A stretch of DNA of 9,690 bases. Source: Thermoplasmata archaeon (GTDB lineage Archaea > Thermoplasmatota > E2 > DHVEG-1). Of the stretch, positions 1 to 5,632 are shown in pieces (within the stretch, counting starts at the first letter, position 1; every line of letters starts with the position of its first letter). The notes under the pieces are model-generated. The model ran no database searches. It was not told the origin of the DNA and worked only from the letters and a program-made list of their open reading frames with translations. The stretch covers positions 1 to 9,690 of the forward strand of contig JAUWGL010000019.1 of assembly GCA_030606465.1 (NCBI GenBank). The letters run 5' to 3'. Position numbers and translations under genes: made by a program.

Positions 1-372
1 GGATGTCTCTGGTTCTTCAGCTGGGACGTCTTTCTCAGGCTCTGAAGGTTCCTCAGCTGTTTCTTTTTCTGGTTTTTCTGATGGCTTTTCATCAGGTATC
101 TCTGGTTTTTCATCAACCGGGGCCTTTTCTTCAGTTTTCTCTTCTTCTTTTGGTTGCTCACTGGCTTCTTCTGGTTTTTCCTCAGCTTTACTAACTACGG
201 GTTTAGCAGCTTGCTCCTTCCTGCTAGGTTTAAACTCGGTATAACCACAATGGCCACAGCTATAACGATTTTTATGTTCTGCAAGAAACACACCGGATCC
301 ACATTTCGGGCAATGTCTCCGTATACGAGTAATCATGTCTCCTTCAACCTTAAAAATCTCAATCTTTTTCAT
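1..372 (-). CDS. rps27ae: Ribosomal protein S27ae with long acidic tail (3' end cut by window edge)
   Basis: Small-subunit ribosomal protein S27ae, a zinc-ribbon protein of the archaeal 30S subunit. The visible 124 residues begin MKKIEIFKVEGDMITRIRRH and carry four cysteines at about 21, 24, 39 and 42 (CPKCG...CGHCG), followed by GYTEFK; this is the family's core and fills roughly residues 1-50. From about residue 52 the protein becomes a low-complexity Glu/Lys/Pro/Ala tail with no stop before the window edge. Ordinary archaeal S27ae proteins end soon after the zinc ribbon, so at least about 70 extra residues are present. The ATG at 372 lies 2 nt after the rps24e stop, so translation is probably coupled. 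A shorter start at Met13 would lose the conserved N-terminal strand and is unlikely. The core identification is firm. The tail's function is unknown, and part of it matches the tail of the preceding S24e. Confidence 0.93.
   Translation of the reverse strand, partial: MKKIEIFKVEGDMITRIRRHCPKCGSGVFLAEHKNRYSCGHCGYTEFKPSRKEQAAKPVVSKAEEKPEEASEQPKEEEKTEEKAPVDEKPEIPDEKPSEKPEKETAEEPSEPEKDVPAEEPETS
126..185 (-). repeat. 60-bp tail segment in rps27ae, homologous to 563-622
   Basis: Aligned by hand without gaps, this 60-bp segment matches 563-622 in rps24e at 51 of 60 positions, with perfect 20-bp agreement at the right end and 17-bp agreement at the left end. Both copies are read in the same codon phase of their own gene, giving EEKPEEASEQPKEEEKTEE here and a near-identical peptide in S24e. 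Confidence 0.75.
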
Positions 373-374
373 AG

Positions 375-953
375 TTATTCCTTCTTCCCATCTTCACCTT
401 CAGATTCTTCTTTATTTTTACCCTCTGCAGAACCTTCATCTGGTGTTTTTTCTTCAGCAGGAGATGCTTCTCCGATCTTCTTTTCTTCTTTTTTTGATTC
501 AGATGCTACCTCTTCTTTCGGCTGATCACTGGATTCTTCGGTTTTTTCTTCAGCAGGAGGTGTTTCTTCAGTTTTCTCTCCTTCTTTTTGAGGTTCAGAT
601 GTTTCTTCTGGTTTTTCCTCAGGGGCAGTAGGTTTCTCTTCTTTTTTCTTTTCATCAGTTTTCTTTCCTTCTGTAATAATCTTATTTCTTATAAGAAAAT
701 GTTTACGTTCTAAATCTTTCGACTGTTTTAAAGAAGTATAAATCTTTGCATACCCTGTTGTCTCTTGAGTACCAAAACCCGAGCGGATAGTATTGATGAT
801 CACGTTCTCTTTTTTTGCATTAAGTTTATCAGCAAGTTCATTACGAATGATTTCACGATTTGGAGTACCCTCACCTTCATGTTTAACTGTAAAATGGACT
901 TCTGTTCTATTCAACAAGGGATTATTTCTCTTTGATTCAATCTTTATTTCCAT
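375..953 (-). CDS. rps24e: Ribosomal protein S24e with long Glu/Lys/Pro-rich C-terminal extension
   Basis: Small-subunit ribosomal protein S24e. The conserved core is about the first 95 residues: MEIKIESKRNNPLLNRTEV, then a GTPNREIIRNEL helix, and the GFGTQETTGYAKIYTS segment typical of the family. Archaeal S24e is usually about 100 residues. This protein is about 192, because from about residue 97 it continues as a hydrophilic E/K/P/T/S tail with repeated units such as EEKPEE, PAEEKT and QPKEE. I chose the ATG at 953 because it gives the family's normal N-terminus. A GTG at 962 overlaps the upstream stop (GTGA) and would add only three residues. The gene lies between the DUF359 kinase and rps27ae in the conserved euryarchaeal order. 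The tail is likely disordered and its role is not known. Confidence 0.93.
   Translation of the reverse strand: MEIKIESKRNNPLLNRTEVHFTVKHEGEGTPNREIIRNELADKLNAKKENVIINTIRSGFGTQETTGYAKIYTSLKQSKDLERKHFLIRNKIITEGKKTDEKKKEEKPTAPEEKPEETSEPQKEGEKTEETPPAEEKTEESSDQPKEEVASESKKEEKKIGEASPAEEKTPDEGSAEGKNKEESEGEDGKKE
445..559 (-). repeat. In-frame 19-bp direct repeat inside the S24e tail
   Basis: The same 19 bases occur at 445-463 and 541-559, 96 bp (32 codons) apart and therefore in frame. Each encodes a PAEEKT unit in the acidic tail. This suggests the tail grew by internal duplication or slippage. Confidence 0.7.
563..622 (-). repeat. 60-bp tail segment in rps24e, homologous to 126-185
   Basis: Partner of the segment at 126-185, encoding EEKPEETSEPQKEGEKTEE in the S24e tail. 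A more diverged third version, EEKTEESSDQPKEE, follows further along the same tail. Duplication or gene conversion between the two adjacent tails is the simplest explanation; convergence of low-complexity E/K codons is the alternative. Confidence 0.75.
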
Positions 954-958
954 GTTAT

Positions 959-1459
959 TCACATCTTATCAAGTATTTCTTTAACCTTTCTTTTATTCTC
1001 ATGATCTGGTTTGACCACTAAGACCCCCTTATCCGGCAATCCATATATTACAGTTACGTCTCGTGGAGCTAAATAAATGGCTGCAAGAGAAGCTAAATCT
1101 TCTTCACCTTCCACCTCAATACGTAAACCACAACTAGGCATGTTATCATAAGCAGATTTTATAATGTCCCATAGCTCGTCAGAAATACACCCAGGAGGAT
1201 TCTTTACAGTCATACTTTTTTCACCAAAAGCCCTTATCACATTAATCACATCAGATGAACACCTGCCTCTCCGGGTTTTGAAATCAACTACGCATAAAAC
1301 AGGTTTAATATCATGTTTTAAAATAGTATATGTAACTTGGTCACCTATGGAAACAATATGTTTTTCATCTTGAAGTATCTCTAAAAGTTGTTTTTCATTA
1401 ACTAGCCGTCCGATTGGCTCCCTTAGAAGGTTCCTTAAATTTTTGGGTAAAACACGCAT
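959..1459 (-). CDS. DUF359 family GTP-dependent dephospho-CoA kinase
   Basis: A 166-residue protein of the DUF359 family, shown in Thermococcus to be the archaeal GTP-dependent dephospho-CoA kinase, which performs the last step of coenzyme A synthesis in the cytoplasm. Family hallmarks visible: the N-terminal R-x-L-x(4)-R-x-x-L-R-x-P-x-G block, VSIGDQVTYTIL (Gly39-Asp40), CVVDFKTRRG with Asp59, a NPPGCIS segment around 87-93, VEGEEDLASL (116-125), and YGLPDKGVLVV (139-149). Length is normal. The start ATG at 1459 is 20 nt after the spt4 stop; I see no strong Shine-Dalgarno. Its TGA lies just before the rps24e start. A place between spt4 and rps24e is common for this gene in Euryarchaeota, so it is probably cotranscribed with transcription and translation genes. 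Function is assigned by family; no residue was tested here. Confidence 0.85.
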   Translation of the reverse strand: MRVLPKNLRNLLREPIGRLVNEKQLLEILQDEKHIVSIGDQVTYTILKHDIKPVLCVVDFKTRRGRCSSDVINVIRAFGEKSMTVKNPPGCISDELWDIIKSAYDNMPSCGLRIEVEGEEDLASLAAIYLAPRDVTVIYGLPDKGVLVVKPDHENKRKVKEILDKM

Positions 1460-1479
1460 AAAATCAATCTAAAAATTTT

Positions 1480-1665
1480 TTACATGACTTTCAAGGCATA
1501 TTTACCTGGTTTTTTGATATTCATTTTTTGAGCAATCTGAGAACTATCTGGATCACGAATGATAACATAACCACGCCATCTTTTAGATGTAGGAATAGAA
1601 CAATTGGGACATACATCTTTTTCTGTTAAAAAATGACAGTTTTTACAGGCGTTAACATTTTTCAT
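1480..1665 (-). CDS. spt4: Transcription elongation factor Spt4 (RpoE'')
   Basis: A 61-residue zinc-finger protein. Archaeal Spt4 pairs with the NGN domain of Spt5 and clamps RNA polymerase for processive elongation. The zinc site is visible as CKNC (7, 10) and CPNC (19, 22), followed by the family's W-R-G-Y-V-I-I-x-D-P-x-x-S-x-I-A segment (about 30-45) and the final G-K-Y-A-L-K-V. Length is typical. The ATG at 1665 overlaps the rpo7 stop by four bases (ATGA), so the two are almost certainly translationally coupled. The rpo7-spt4 pairing is conserved in archaea. Confidence 0.95.
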   Translation of the reverse strand: MKNVNACKNCHFLTEKDVCPNCSIPTSKRWRGYVIIRDPDSSQIAQKMNIKKPGKYALKVM

Positions 1666-2279
1666 TTTTTAGCCTTACCTTTCTTCTTTTTCTTTTTTTT
1701 CTTCTTTTTTTCTTTCTTTTTTATATCTTTTTCTTCTTCTTCATCTGCATATATCCATCCATGTGCACCAAGAGCAGGCTGCCTCATTGTGAGCCCTATT
1801 TTGCTCTCCCGAGCTGAAAACTCATTAAGACTAACAGCAACAACACGTGCTCTAACAGGATCACCAGTTTGAAGTTTCATTTTCTTTTCCTTACCTGTTA
1901 TCACCTCGTTTTCAGAATCAACTTCAACATAGTCATTCATGATTTGACTCATATGAATCAATGCATCTAACGGGCCGATATGACAGAAAGCCCCAAATTC
2001 TACAATCTCACAAACAATTGCATCTAAGACTTCCTGCAACTCTGGTTTGAACACTAATGCATCAAAAGCTACTTTTTGATACATTGCTCCGTCACCATGA
2101 ATTACTGTACCATCACCTACAGGCTCAATATTGTCAGCTACTACAATAATACCATAATCCTTTTTCATTGAACCCTCGAAAGTCTTCTGAACAATTTTTG
2201 TAACAACTTCATCTAAGTCCTCACTAAACTTATCTGGAGATATACGAACCGTATCTTCAAGTCTTACCATACCATACAT
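1662..2279 (-). CDS. rpo7: RNA polymerase subunit Rpo7 (RpoE') with poly-lysine C-terminus
   Basis: Rpo7, homologue of eukaryotic Rpb7, is the S1-domain half of the Rpo4/7 stalk that binds emerging RNA. The N-terminus MYGMVRLEDTVRISPDKF and the motif GDGAMYQKVAFDALVFKPE (about 61-79) are the tip/RNP-like part. The S1 domain follows (about 82-165: VEFGAFCHIGPLDALIHMSQI...GDPVRARVVAVS...SKIGLTMRQPALG). After WIYADEEEEKD the protein ends in a 19-residue tail from about residue 187 in which all but four residues are lysine. It is 205 residues, some 15-20 longer than usual because of that tail. Start at Met1 fits the family better than Met4. It heads a five-gene minus-strand cluster, with a candidate TATA box at 2331-2340. 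The A-rich codons of the tail lie right at the spt4 start. Confidence 0.95.
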   Translation of the reverse strand: MYGMVRLEDTVRISPDKFSEDLDEVVTKIVQKTFEGSMKKDYGIIVVADNIEPVGDGTVIHGDGAMYQKVAFDALVFKPELQEVLDAIVCEIVEFGAFCHIGPLDALIHMSQIMNDYVEVDSENEVITGKEKKMKLQTGDPVRARVVAVSLNEFSARESKIGLTMRQPALGAHGWIYADEEEEKDIKKKEKKKKKKKKKKGKAKK

Positions 2280-2330
2280 AATAAACCACTACTTTAAACA
2301 ATGAATCAGTCGTCTTGGAATATGTTTACT

Positions 2331-2340
2331 CCTTATATGT
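2331..2340 (-). promoter_or_regulatory. rpo7: Candidate TATA box for the rpo7 cluster
   Basis: On the minus strand this reads acatataagg, about 52-61 nt upstream of the rpo7 start, which would give a leader of roughly 30 nt. The gap is AT-rich and other TATA-like words are present (for example around 2290-2299), so the exact site is uncertain. Confidence 0.4.
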
Positions 2341-2371
2341 TTTTTGAATGATATTTAGCATTATATCTATT

Positions 2372-2869
2372 TTATAGTTCAAATGCTTTTTCTACTGCCT
2401 CTTCAGCAGAACCTGCAATGTAATATTTGGATTCTATGTTTTGCATAAGATGGATGTCTATAATTTTATCAACACATCCACCTGTTCCTTTTATGAGAAT
2501 AAGAGGTTTACCTGAAATCATGGCATAGGATATCTCATTAAGTGTTCCCCATCTTCCACCAATTGCTATAACTGCATCTCCAGCATTGGCTACTAAAAAA
2601 TTCCGAACATTACCAATTGTTGTAGGAATCGCAATATCAATATATTCATTTGCTTCATCTTTAGCATAAGGCATAATACCTAAAGTAATACCATTCTCTT
2701 CTTTTGCGCCTTTACATGCAGCCTGCATTACACCACCATGTCCACCACATGCAAGAACCGCACCTTTCCTTGCAACAAGTCTACCAACATCCTCAGCCAC
2801 CTGCAAAGCATAGTCTGATAACTCTGCATCGTCTCCATCGCTTCCACAAACAGAAATTACTTTTTTCAT
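2372..2869 (-). CDS. LOG-like/TIGR00725 family Rossmann-fold nucleotide-binding protein
   Basis: A 165-residue protein of the SLOG superfamily, closest by pattern to TIGR00725 proteins. Visible: a first strand KKVISVCGSDG, ACGGHGGVMQAACKGA (about 40-55) corresponding to the GGGxxGxM phosphate loop, GNVRNFLV (87-94), and IGGRWGTLNEI (103-113), the family's version of the LOG PGGxGTxxE motif with Ile replacing Pro. Related LOG proteins hydrolyse cytokinin-type nucleoside monophosphates, while others bind nucleotides or molybdenum cofactor. The substrate cannot be told from this sequence. It has its own promoter facing away from the L18e operon and is transcribed toward rpo7, so it is probably a separate unit. 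The fold assignment is firm; function is open. Confidence 0.82.
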   Translation of the reverse strand: MKKVISVCGSDGDDAELSDYALQVAEDVGRLVARKGAVLACGGHGGVMQAACKGAKEENGITLGIMPYAKDEANEYIDIAIPTTIGNVRNFLVANAGDAVIAIGGRWGTLNEISYAMISGKPLILIKGTGGCVDKIIDIHLMQNIESKYYIAGSAEEAVEKAFEL

Positions 2870-2909
2870 AATAAGCCATCAATAACAAAACAGGTTCTTA
2901 ATCATTTTT

Positions 2910-2919
2910 CTTTTATAAC
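2910..2919 (-). promoter_or_regulatory. TATA box for the LOG-like gene
   Basis: Reads gttataaaag on the minus strand, about 41-50 nt upstream of the ATG at 2869. Transcription would start near 2888, giving a leader of about 20 nt without a clear Shine-Dalgarno sequence. Confidence 0.55.
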
Positions 2920-3137
2920 TAAAGCCTACATTTGAAATATTAAATCAGGAATTTAAGAAAAACTATTTAATATCAGTAAATGTAGGTGGAGATTTTAGGG
3001 CACTATCATTAGGATTGTCAGTTTCAAGATATTTTCCGGATTTCTACAACAATGGAGTGTTATTAACAATTTTATTACTATGGATTATTATCCCACTATT
3101 TCTTGCATATATATCGTTTAATAGAAGAGACATTTAA
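2919..3137 (+). pseudogene. Orphan 3' end of an ABC-2 type transporter permease gene
   Basis: An open frame of 72 codons with no in-frame ATG begins right after a TAA at 2916-2918 and ends at TAA 3135-3137. Its product ends with a hydrophobic helix (GVLLTILLLWIIIPLFLAYI) followed by SFNRRDI. A last transmembrane helix with P-L-x-L-A-Y-x-x-F-x-R-R-D-I immediately before the stop is the characteristic C-terminus of ABC-2 family permeases (ABC exporter membrane subunits). The rest of the permease and its ATPase are absent from the window, so this is read as a truncated remnant. It overlaps the minus-strand promoter of the LOG-like gene and stops 14 bp before the L18e TATA box. Alternative: a genuine small membrane peptide starting at the TTG at 3015; less likely given the match to a permease tail. 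Confidence 0.6.
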
Positions 3138-3150
3138 CGCTCCCATAAAT

Positions 3151-3160
3151 CTTATAAATA
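3151..3160 (+). promoter_or_regulatory. TATA box for the L18e-L13-S9-Rpo10 operon
   Basis: The sequence cttataaata is a strong archaeal TATA element. Transcription starting about 25 bp downstream (near 3180) leaves a short leader containing GGAGA at 3191-3195, 8 nt before the ATG at 3204. This excludes the upstream in-frame ATG at 3165 as the L18e start. Confidence 0.75.
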
Positions 3161-3203
3161 CCACTTGCTTACACTACCACTCTCATATCTGGAGAAGTAC
3201 CAT

Positions 3204-3569
3204 ATGGCAAAGAAAAATAATAAAAAGAATCCTGTGCTGATATCATTAATACATGAGCTTAAAAAACAAACATCTGAAAACGATGTACAAATCTGGAAAG
3301 ACATAGCATTAAGACTTGAAAAATCATCCAGAAGTTGGTCTGAGGTTAATCTTGATAGAATCAGTAAATACATTGGTGATAAAGAAACTGCGCTTATACC
3401 GGGAAAGGTGTTATCTGATGGTGATCTCACTAAAAAAGTTACAATTGCTGCTTGGTCTTTTTCAAAGAAATCAAAAGAAAAAATTAAGGAAGCCGGTGGT
3501 AAAACCATAACAATAGAGGAACTCATGAAAAACAACCCTGAAGGAAAAAACATTAGGATATTGGGATAA
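3204..3569 (+). CDS. rpl18e: Ribosomal protein L18e
   Basis: Large-subunit protein L18e, 121 residues, the usual archaeal size. Recognisable parts: N-PVLISLIHELKKQT near the start, IWKDIALRLEKSSRSW (about 29-44), VNLDRISKYI, ALIPGKVLSDGDLTKKVTIAAWSFS (about 63-87), and a final GKNIRILG. The start at 3204 is set by the TATA box at 3151-3160 and the Shine-Dalgarno GGAGA at 3191-3195. First gene of the conserved archaeal L18e-L13-S9-Rpo10 operon; the L13 start follows its stop by 3 nt. Confidence 0.96.
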   Translation: MAKKNNKKNPVLISLIHELKKQTSENDVQIWKDIALRLEKSSRSWSEVNLDRISKYIGDKETALIPGKVLSDGDLTKKVTIAAWSFSKKSKEKIKEAGGKTITIEELMKNNPEGKNIRILG

Positions 3570-3572
3570 ATT

Positions 3573-3989
3573 ATGACAACAAAAATTATTGATGCAGATG
3601 GTGCGACATTGGGAAGGTTAAGTACTATTGCTGCTAAACATTTGCTTAATGGGGAAGAGATCGCAGTTGTTAACTCTGAGAAAGCAATAATTTCTGGTAG
3701 AAAACCCATGATAAAGAAGCGTTACAAACAGAAAAGAGAGGTTGGTACATATCGTAAGGGTCCATTTTTTCCAAGGACTCCTGAGAGAATTGTTAAGAGA
3801 ACGATTCGCGGGATGATTCCTTATCAGACGCCTCATGGTCGAGCAGCTTTTAAACGTTTGAGATGCTATATTGGTGTTCCAGAGGAGTTTCAGGGTAAAA
3901 AATTTGAGACATTTAAAGAAGCTGAGAAACAACCCGTTGATTTTATAACAATAAGAGAGTTATCTAGATTCTTAGGAGCTGATGTTTAA
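3573..3989 (+). CDS. rpl13: Ribosomal protein L13
   Basis: Large-subunit protein L13 (uL13), 138 residues, typical of archaea. Visible landmarks are IIDADGATLGRLSTIAAKHLL (about 5-25), the VVNSEKAIISGRK strand (32-44), PFFPRTPERIVKRTIRGMIP (about 64-83) and RAAFKRLRCYIGVP (90-103). It acts early in 50S assembly by binding 23S rRNA. Its stop at 3987-3989 adjoins the S9 start, so L13 and S9 are probably translated together. Confidence 0.97.
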   Translation: MTTKIIDADGATLGRLSTIAAKHLLNGEEIAVVNSEKAIISGRKPMIKKRYKQKREVGTYRKGPFFPRTPERIVKRTIRGMIPYQTPHGRAAFKRLRCYIGVPEEFQGKKFETFKEAEKQPVDFITIRELSRFLGADV

Positions 3990-3990
3990 T

Positions 3991-4395
3991 ATGGTGAAAA
4001 AAATTGTAAACACCTCAGGTAAAAGAAAAACAGCAGTTGCTAGAGCGTCTGTTAAAAAAGGTAAAGGATTGGTTAGGATTAATAAGAAACCTGTGGAGCT
4101 TTATGAACCTGAGATTGCTCGTTGGAAGATACTTGAAGCAGTTAACATAGCGGGTGGTCATACTAATAAGGTTAATATTGATGTTAGTGTTGGTGGTGGT
4201 GGTTTTATGAGTCAGGCAAGTGCTGTGAGAACTGCAATTGCAAAAGGACTTGTTGAGTACACAGGTGATCCAAGTTTAAAACTTGCTTTTTTAGATCATG
4301 ATAGAAGTTTACTTGTAAGTGACTCCCGTAGGAAGGAGCCTAAAAAACCATTGGGTCGTGGCGCCCGTAAGAAAAGGCAGAAATCATATAGGTGA
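3991..4395 (+). CDS. rps9: Ribosomal protein S9
   Basis: Small-subunit protein S9 (uS9), 134 residues from the chosen start. [14 protein letters not shown] at the N-terminus, the S9 signature [19 protein letters not shown] (about 68-86), and the basic tail ending [11 protein letters not shown], which reaches the P-site tRNA, are all intact. An ATG at 3982 would overlap L13 and add three residues (MFN); AGGAG at 3974-3978 lies only 3 nt before it but 12 nt before the ATG at 3991. The latter gives the family's usual MVKK-like start, so I prefer it. Third gene of the operon; the Rpo10 GTG follows its stop by 4 nt. Confidence 0.96.
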   Translation: MVKKIVNTSGKRKTAVARASVKKGKGLVRINKKPVELYEPEIARWKILEAVNIAGGHTNKVNIDVSVGGGGFMSQASAVRTAIAKGLVEYTGDPSLKLAFLDHDRSLLVSDSRRKEPKKPLGRGARKKRQKSYR

Positions 4396-4399
4396 TATT

Positions 4400-4624
4400 G
4401 TGATAATTCCTGTAAGATGTTTCACATGTGGAAAGATCATTGGAGATGTTTACGAACAATACAATGTAAGAAAAAAAATCTATGATGAAACAGTTAAAGC
4501 CGGTGAAAAACCTAAGGAAACACCGAAGGAGATCTTGGATGATCTTGGAGTTAGTCGTTACTGTTGTAGACGTATGATTCTTACACATGTGGATCTCATT
4601 GGAGAAGCAGCACATTTCGAGTAA
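4400..4624 (+). CDS. rpo10: RNA polymerase subunit Rpo10 (RpoN), GTG start
   Basis: Rpo10, homologue of Rpb10, is a small zinc-binding subunit that holds the Rpo3/Rpo11 assembly platform. From the GTG the protein is 74 residues, (M)[20 protein letters not shown]..., with the atypical zinc site built from CFTCG (7, 10) and RYCCRRM, then [12 protein letters not shown]. The family begins almost exactly at I-x-P-V-R-C, and no ATG is available there, so GTG at 4400 is the start; a longer frame reaching back into rps9 adds residues with no family match. Last gene of the operon, followed by a T-run terminator. Confidence 0.94.
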   Translation: MIIPVRCFTCGKIIGDVYEQYNVRKKIYDETVKAGEKPKETPKEILDDLGVSRYCCRRMILTHVDLIGEAAHFE

Positions 4625-4630
4625 AACACA

Positions 4631-4639
4631 TTTTTTTTT
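4631..4639 (+). terminator. T-run terminator after rpo10
   Basis: An uninterrupted run of nine T begins 6 nt after the rpo10 stop. Archaeal RNA polymerase terminates at such U-tracts without needing a hairpin. Confidence 0.65.
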
Positions 4640-4657
4640 AATCCATACTTTTATCAA

Positions 4658-4670
4658 TTTTTAATTAATA
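4658..4670 (+). promoter_or_regulatory. Candidate TATA element for tRNA-Arg
   Basis: The AT-only word tttttaattaata lies about 27-39 nt upstream of the mature tRNA 5' end, the expected place for a promoter that starts a few bases ahead of the tRNA. Confidence 0.5.
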
Positions 4671-5348
4671 CATGGCGTTCTGTATAGTTTGATGTTGGGC
4701 GCGTGGCCTAGTCTGGATATGGCACTGGCCTTCTAAGCCAGTGATCGCGGGTTCGAATCCCGCCGCGTCCGCTAATTCTCTTGAAGGGATTTTAACGAAT
4801 GAACGGTTTTTTTGCGTTATTCGTTTTTCCCCTATTTTTTGACCATGTTTTCCTCCACCGATTTTTGTGCGTCGGCGTTTAAGGGCACGGCCTAACCATG
4901 ACCCAGAATTATTGTTGTAAAGACTTGCTAGTTGAATGTATTTCAATGTCTGATCTGTTTTTTTATGTCCCATCCAATCTTTAACTCTGTAGAGGACTGT
5001 GTTATCTTTTTTCCATACGATACAGCGAGCTGTGGCACACCAATGACGCATGACATATGACCAAAAACGAGGCCATACAATACAACCATATTTTGTTAAG
5101 AGTGTTTTTCTTAGATTTGCCTCATTCCATCTTTTACCATCGTTAGGATTAATTAGTAATGCATCCTCGTTTCTATTCGCAAACCTTGGGCGTATCTTGT
5201 CGACATAGTTTTTAAAACATTTATTTGTCTGAGCTGATACTAGAAAAATGATCACAATAATATGGTATATGCTTACAAATGGAGAACCATATCGAGCATC
5301 ATAAAAATGAATTATTTGAGAGTCCTTTGGACAAAAGGGCAAGGGCAC
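4665..5348 (-). pseudogene. Tyrosine recombinase/integrase remnant (C-terminal catalytic half) at the tRNA-Arg
   Basis: The frame encodes the C-terminal half of an archaeal tyrosine recombinase. From about residue 45 (FKNYVDKIRPRF...EDALLINPNDGKRWN) to about 158 it follows the family: YVMRHWCATARCI (98-110, Arg101 of the second catalytic box), VKDWMGHKKTDQTLKYIQL (122-140) with His128 and presumed nucleophile Tyr137. The N-terminal DNA-binding domain and the first catalytic Arg are missing. Residues 1-40 look unlike an integrase, and no continuation is evident upstream in other frames, so the protein is probably inactive. Past residue 158 the frame stays open and residues 193-218 are the antisense translation of the tRNA-Arg gene (AAGFEPAITGLEG). 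That part is overlap, not a domain. It implies the att site lay at or inside the 3' end of the integrase gene. The coordinates give the whole open frame; the recognisable recombinase part is about 4875-5216. Confidence 0.8.
4697..4771 (+). tRNA. tRNA-Arg (anticodon UCU)
   Basis: A 75-nt cloverleaf folds by hand. The acceptor stem 4697-4703 pairs with 4764-4770 (seven pairs, one G-U), with discriminator G at 4771. The D arm begins at 4706 with three good pairs. The anticodon stem 4725-4729/4737-4741 is perfect, with loop CTTCTAA placing anticodon TCT at 4732-4734 (reads AGA, plus AGG if position 34 allows wobble). The variable loop is 5 nt, and the T stem 4747-4751/4759-4763 is perfect with loop TTCGAAT. 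No intron and no genomic CCA. Its 3' end borders a recombinase remnant, so it probably served as an integration site. Confidence 0.95.
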
Positions 5349-5632
5349 CCCCCGTTTTAGACTAGGCCTTTTGAGCCTCTAAATCTGATTAGGGTGTCCT
5401 TCATACCACTTGCCAAATTGTGCCCTCTATTGGAGCATCTAGGAATGTTTGTGGAATATTAGCCCTTGCCGATAAATCTAAATGTGAGGTGGGTAATTAA
5501 TGTAACGAAGAAAAAAAGAGTTCTAAGGAAAGTGTAAAAATATCATGTTTCTTTGTTTGGTTTTTTCCGAACATTTTCTCAGTCTTTATATACAACTATA
5601 TTACTAACATATAGTATTAAGGTAGAATAATT
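5349..5632 (+). other. Non-coding stretch between integrase remnant and serpin
   Basis: No credible gene on either strand. The minus-strand frames next to the integrase remnant are broken by stops and do not restore its missing N-terminal half. The right end holds the serpin promoter. A few GC-richer patches at 5329-5430 contain the short words GGGCAC and GTGCCC in opposite orientation; I can give them no role. Confidence 0.6.
5585..5592 (+). promoter_or_regulatory. TATA box for the serpin gene
   Basis: The word tttatata sits 41-48 nt before the serpin ATG. Initiation about 25 bp downstream would give a leader of roughly 20 nt containing only a weak Shine-Dalgarno (AAGGT, 5619-5623). Confidence 0.6.

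Noticed and set aside
154..631. Plus-strand open frames rich in Ser, Phe and Leu across 154-631
   Set aside because: They are the antisense of the E/K/P-rich tails of S24e and S27ae; GAA/AAA codons read backwards give TTC/TTT strings. No start signal or family match.
1633..1872. Plus-strand frame with a run of phenylalanines
   Set aside because: Antisense of the Rpo7 lysine tract; not a gene.
3152..3709. 185-codon minus-strand frame across the L18e/L13 genes
   Set aside because: It lies opposite two unmistakable ribosomal protein genes and has no recognisable features of its own.
4697..4771. The peptide AAGFEPAITGLEG as a conserved integrase C-terminal domain
   Set aside because: It is the antisense translation of the tRNA-Arg gene, so its conservation reflects the tRNA, not protein selection.
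4665..5348. SSV-type integrase split into int(N) and int(C) by integration
   Set aside because: In SSV-type integration the N-terminal fragment borders the tRNA; here the C-terminal half does, and no second att sequence is seen in the window.
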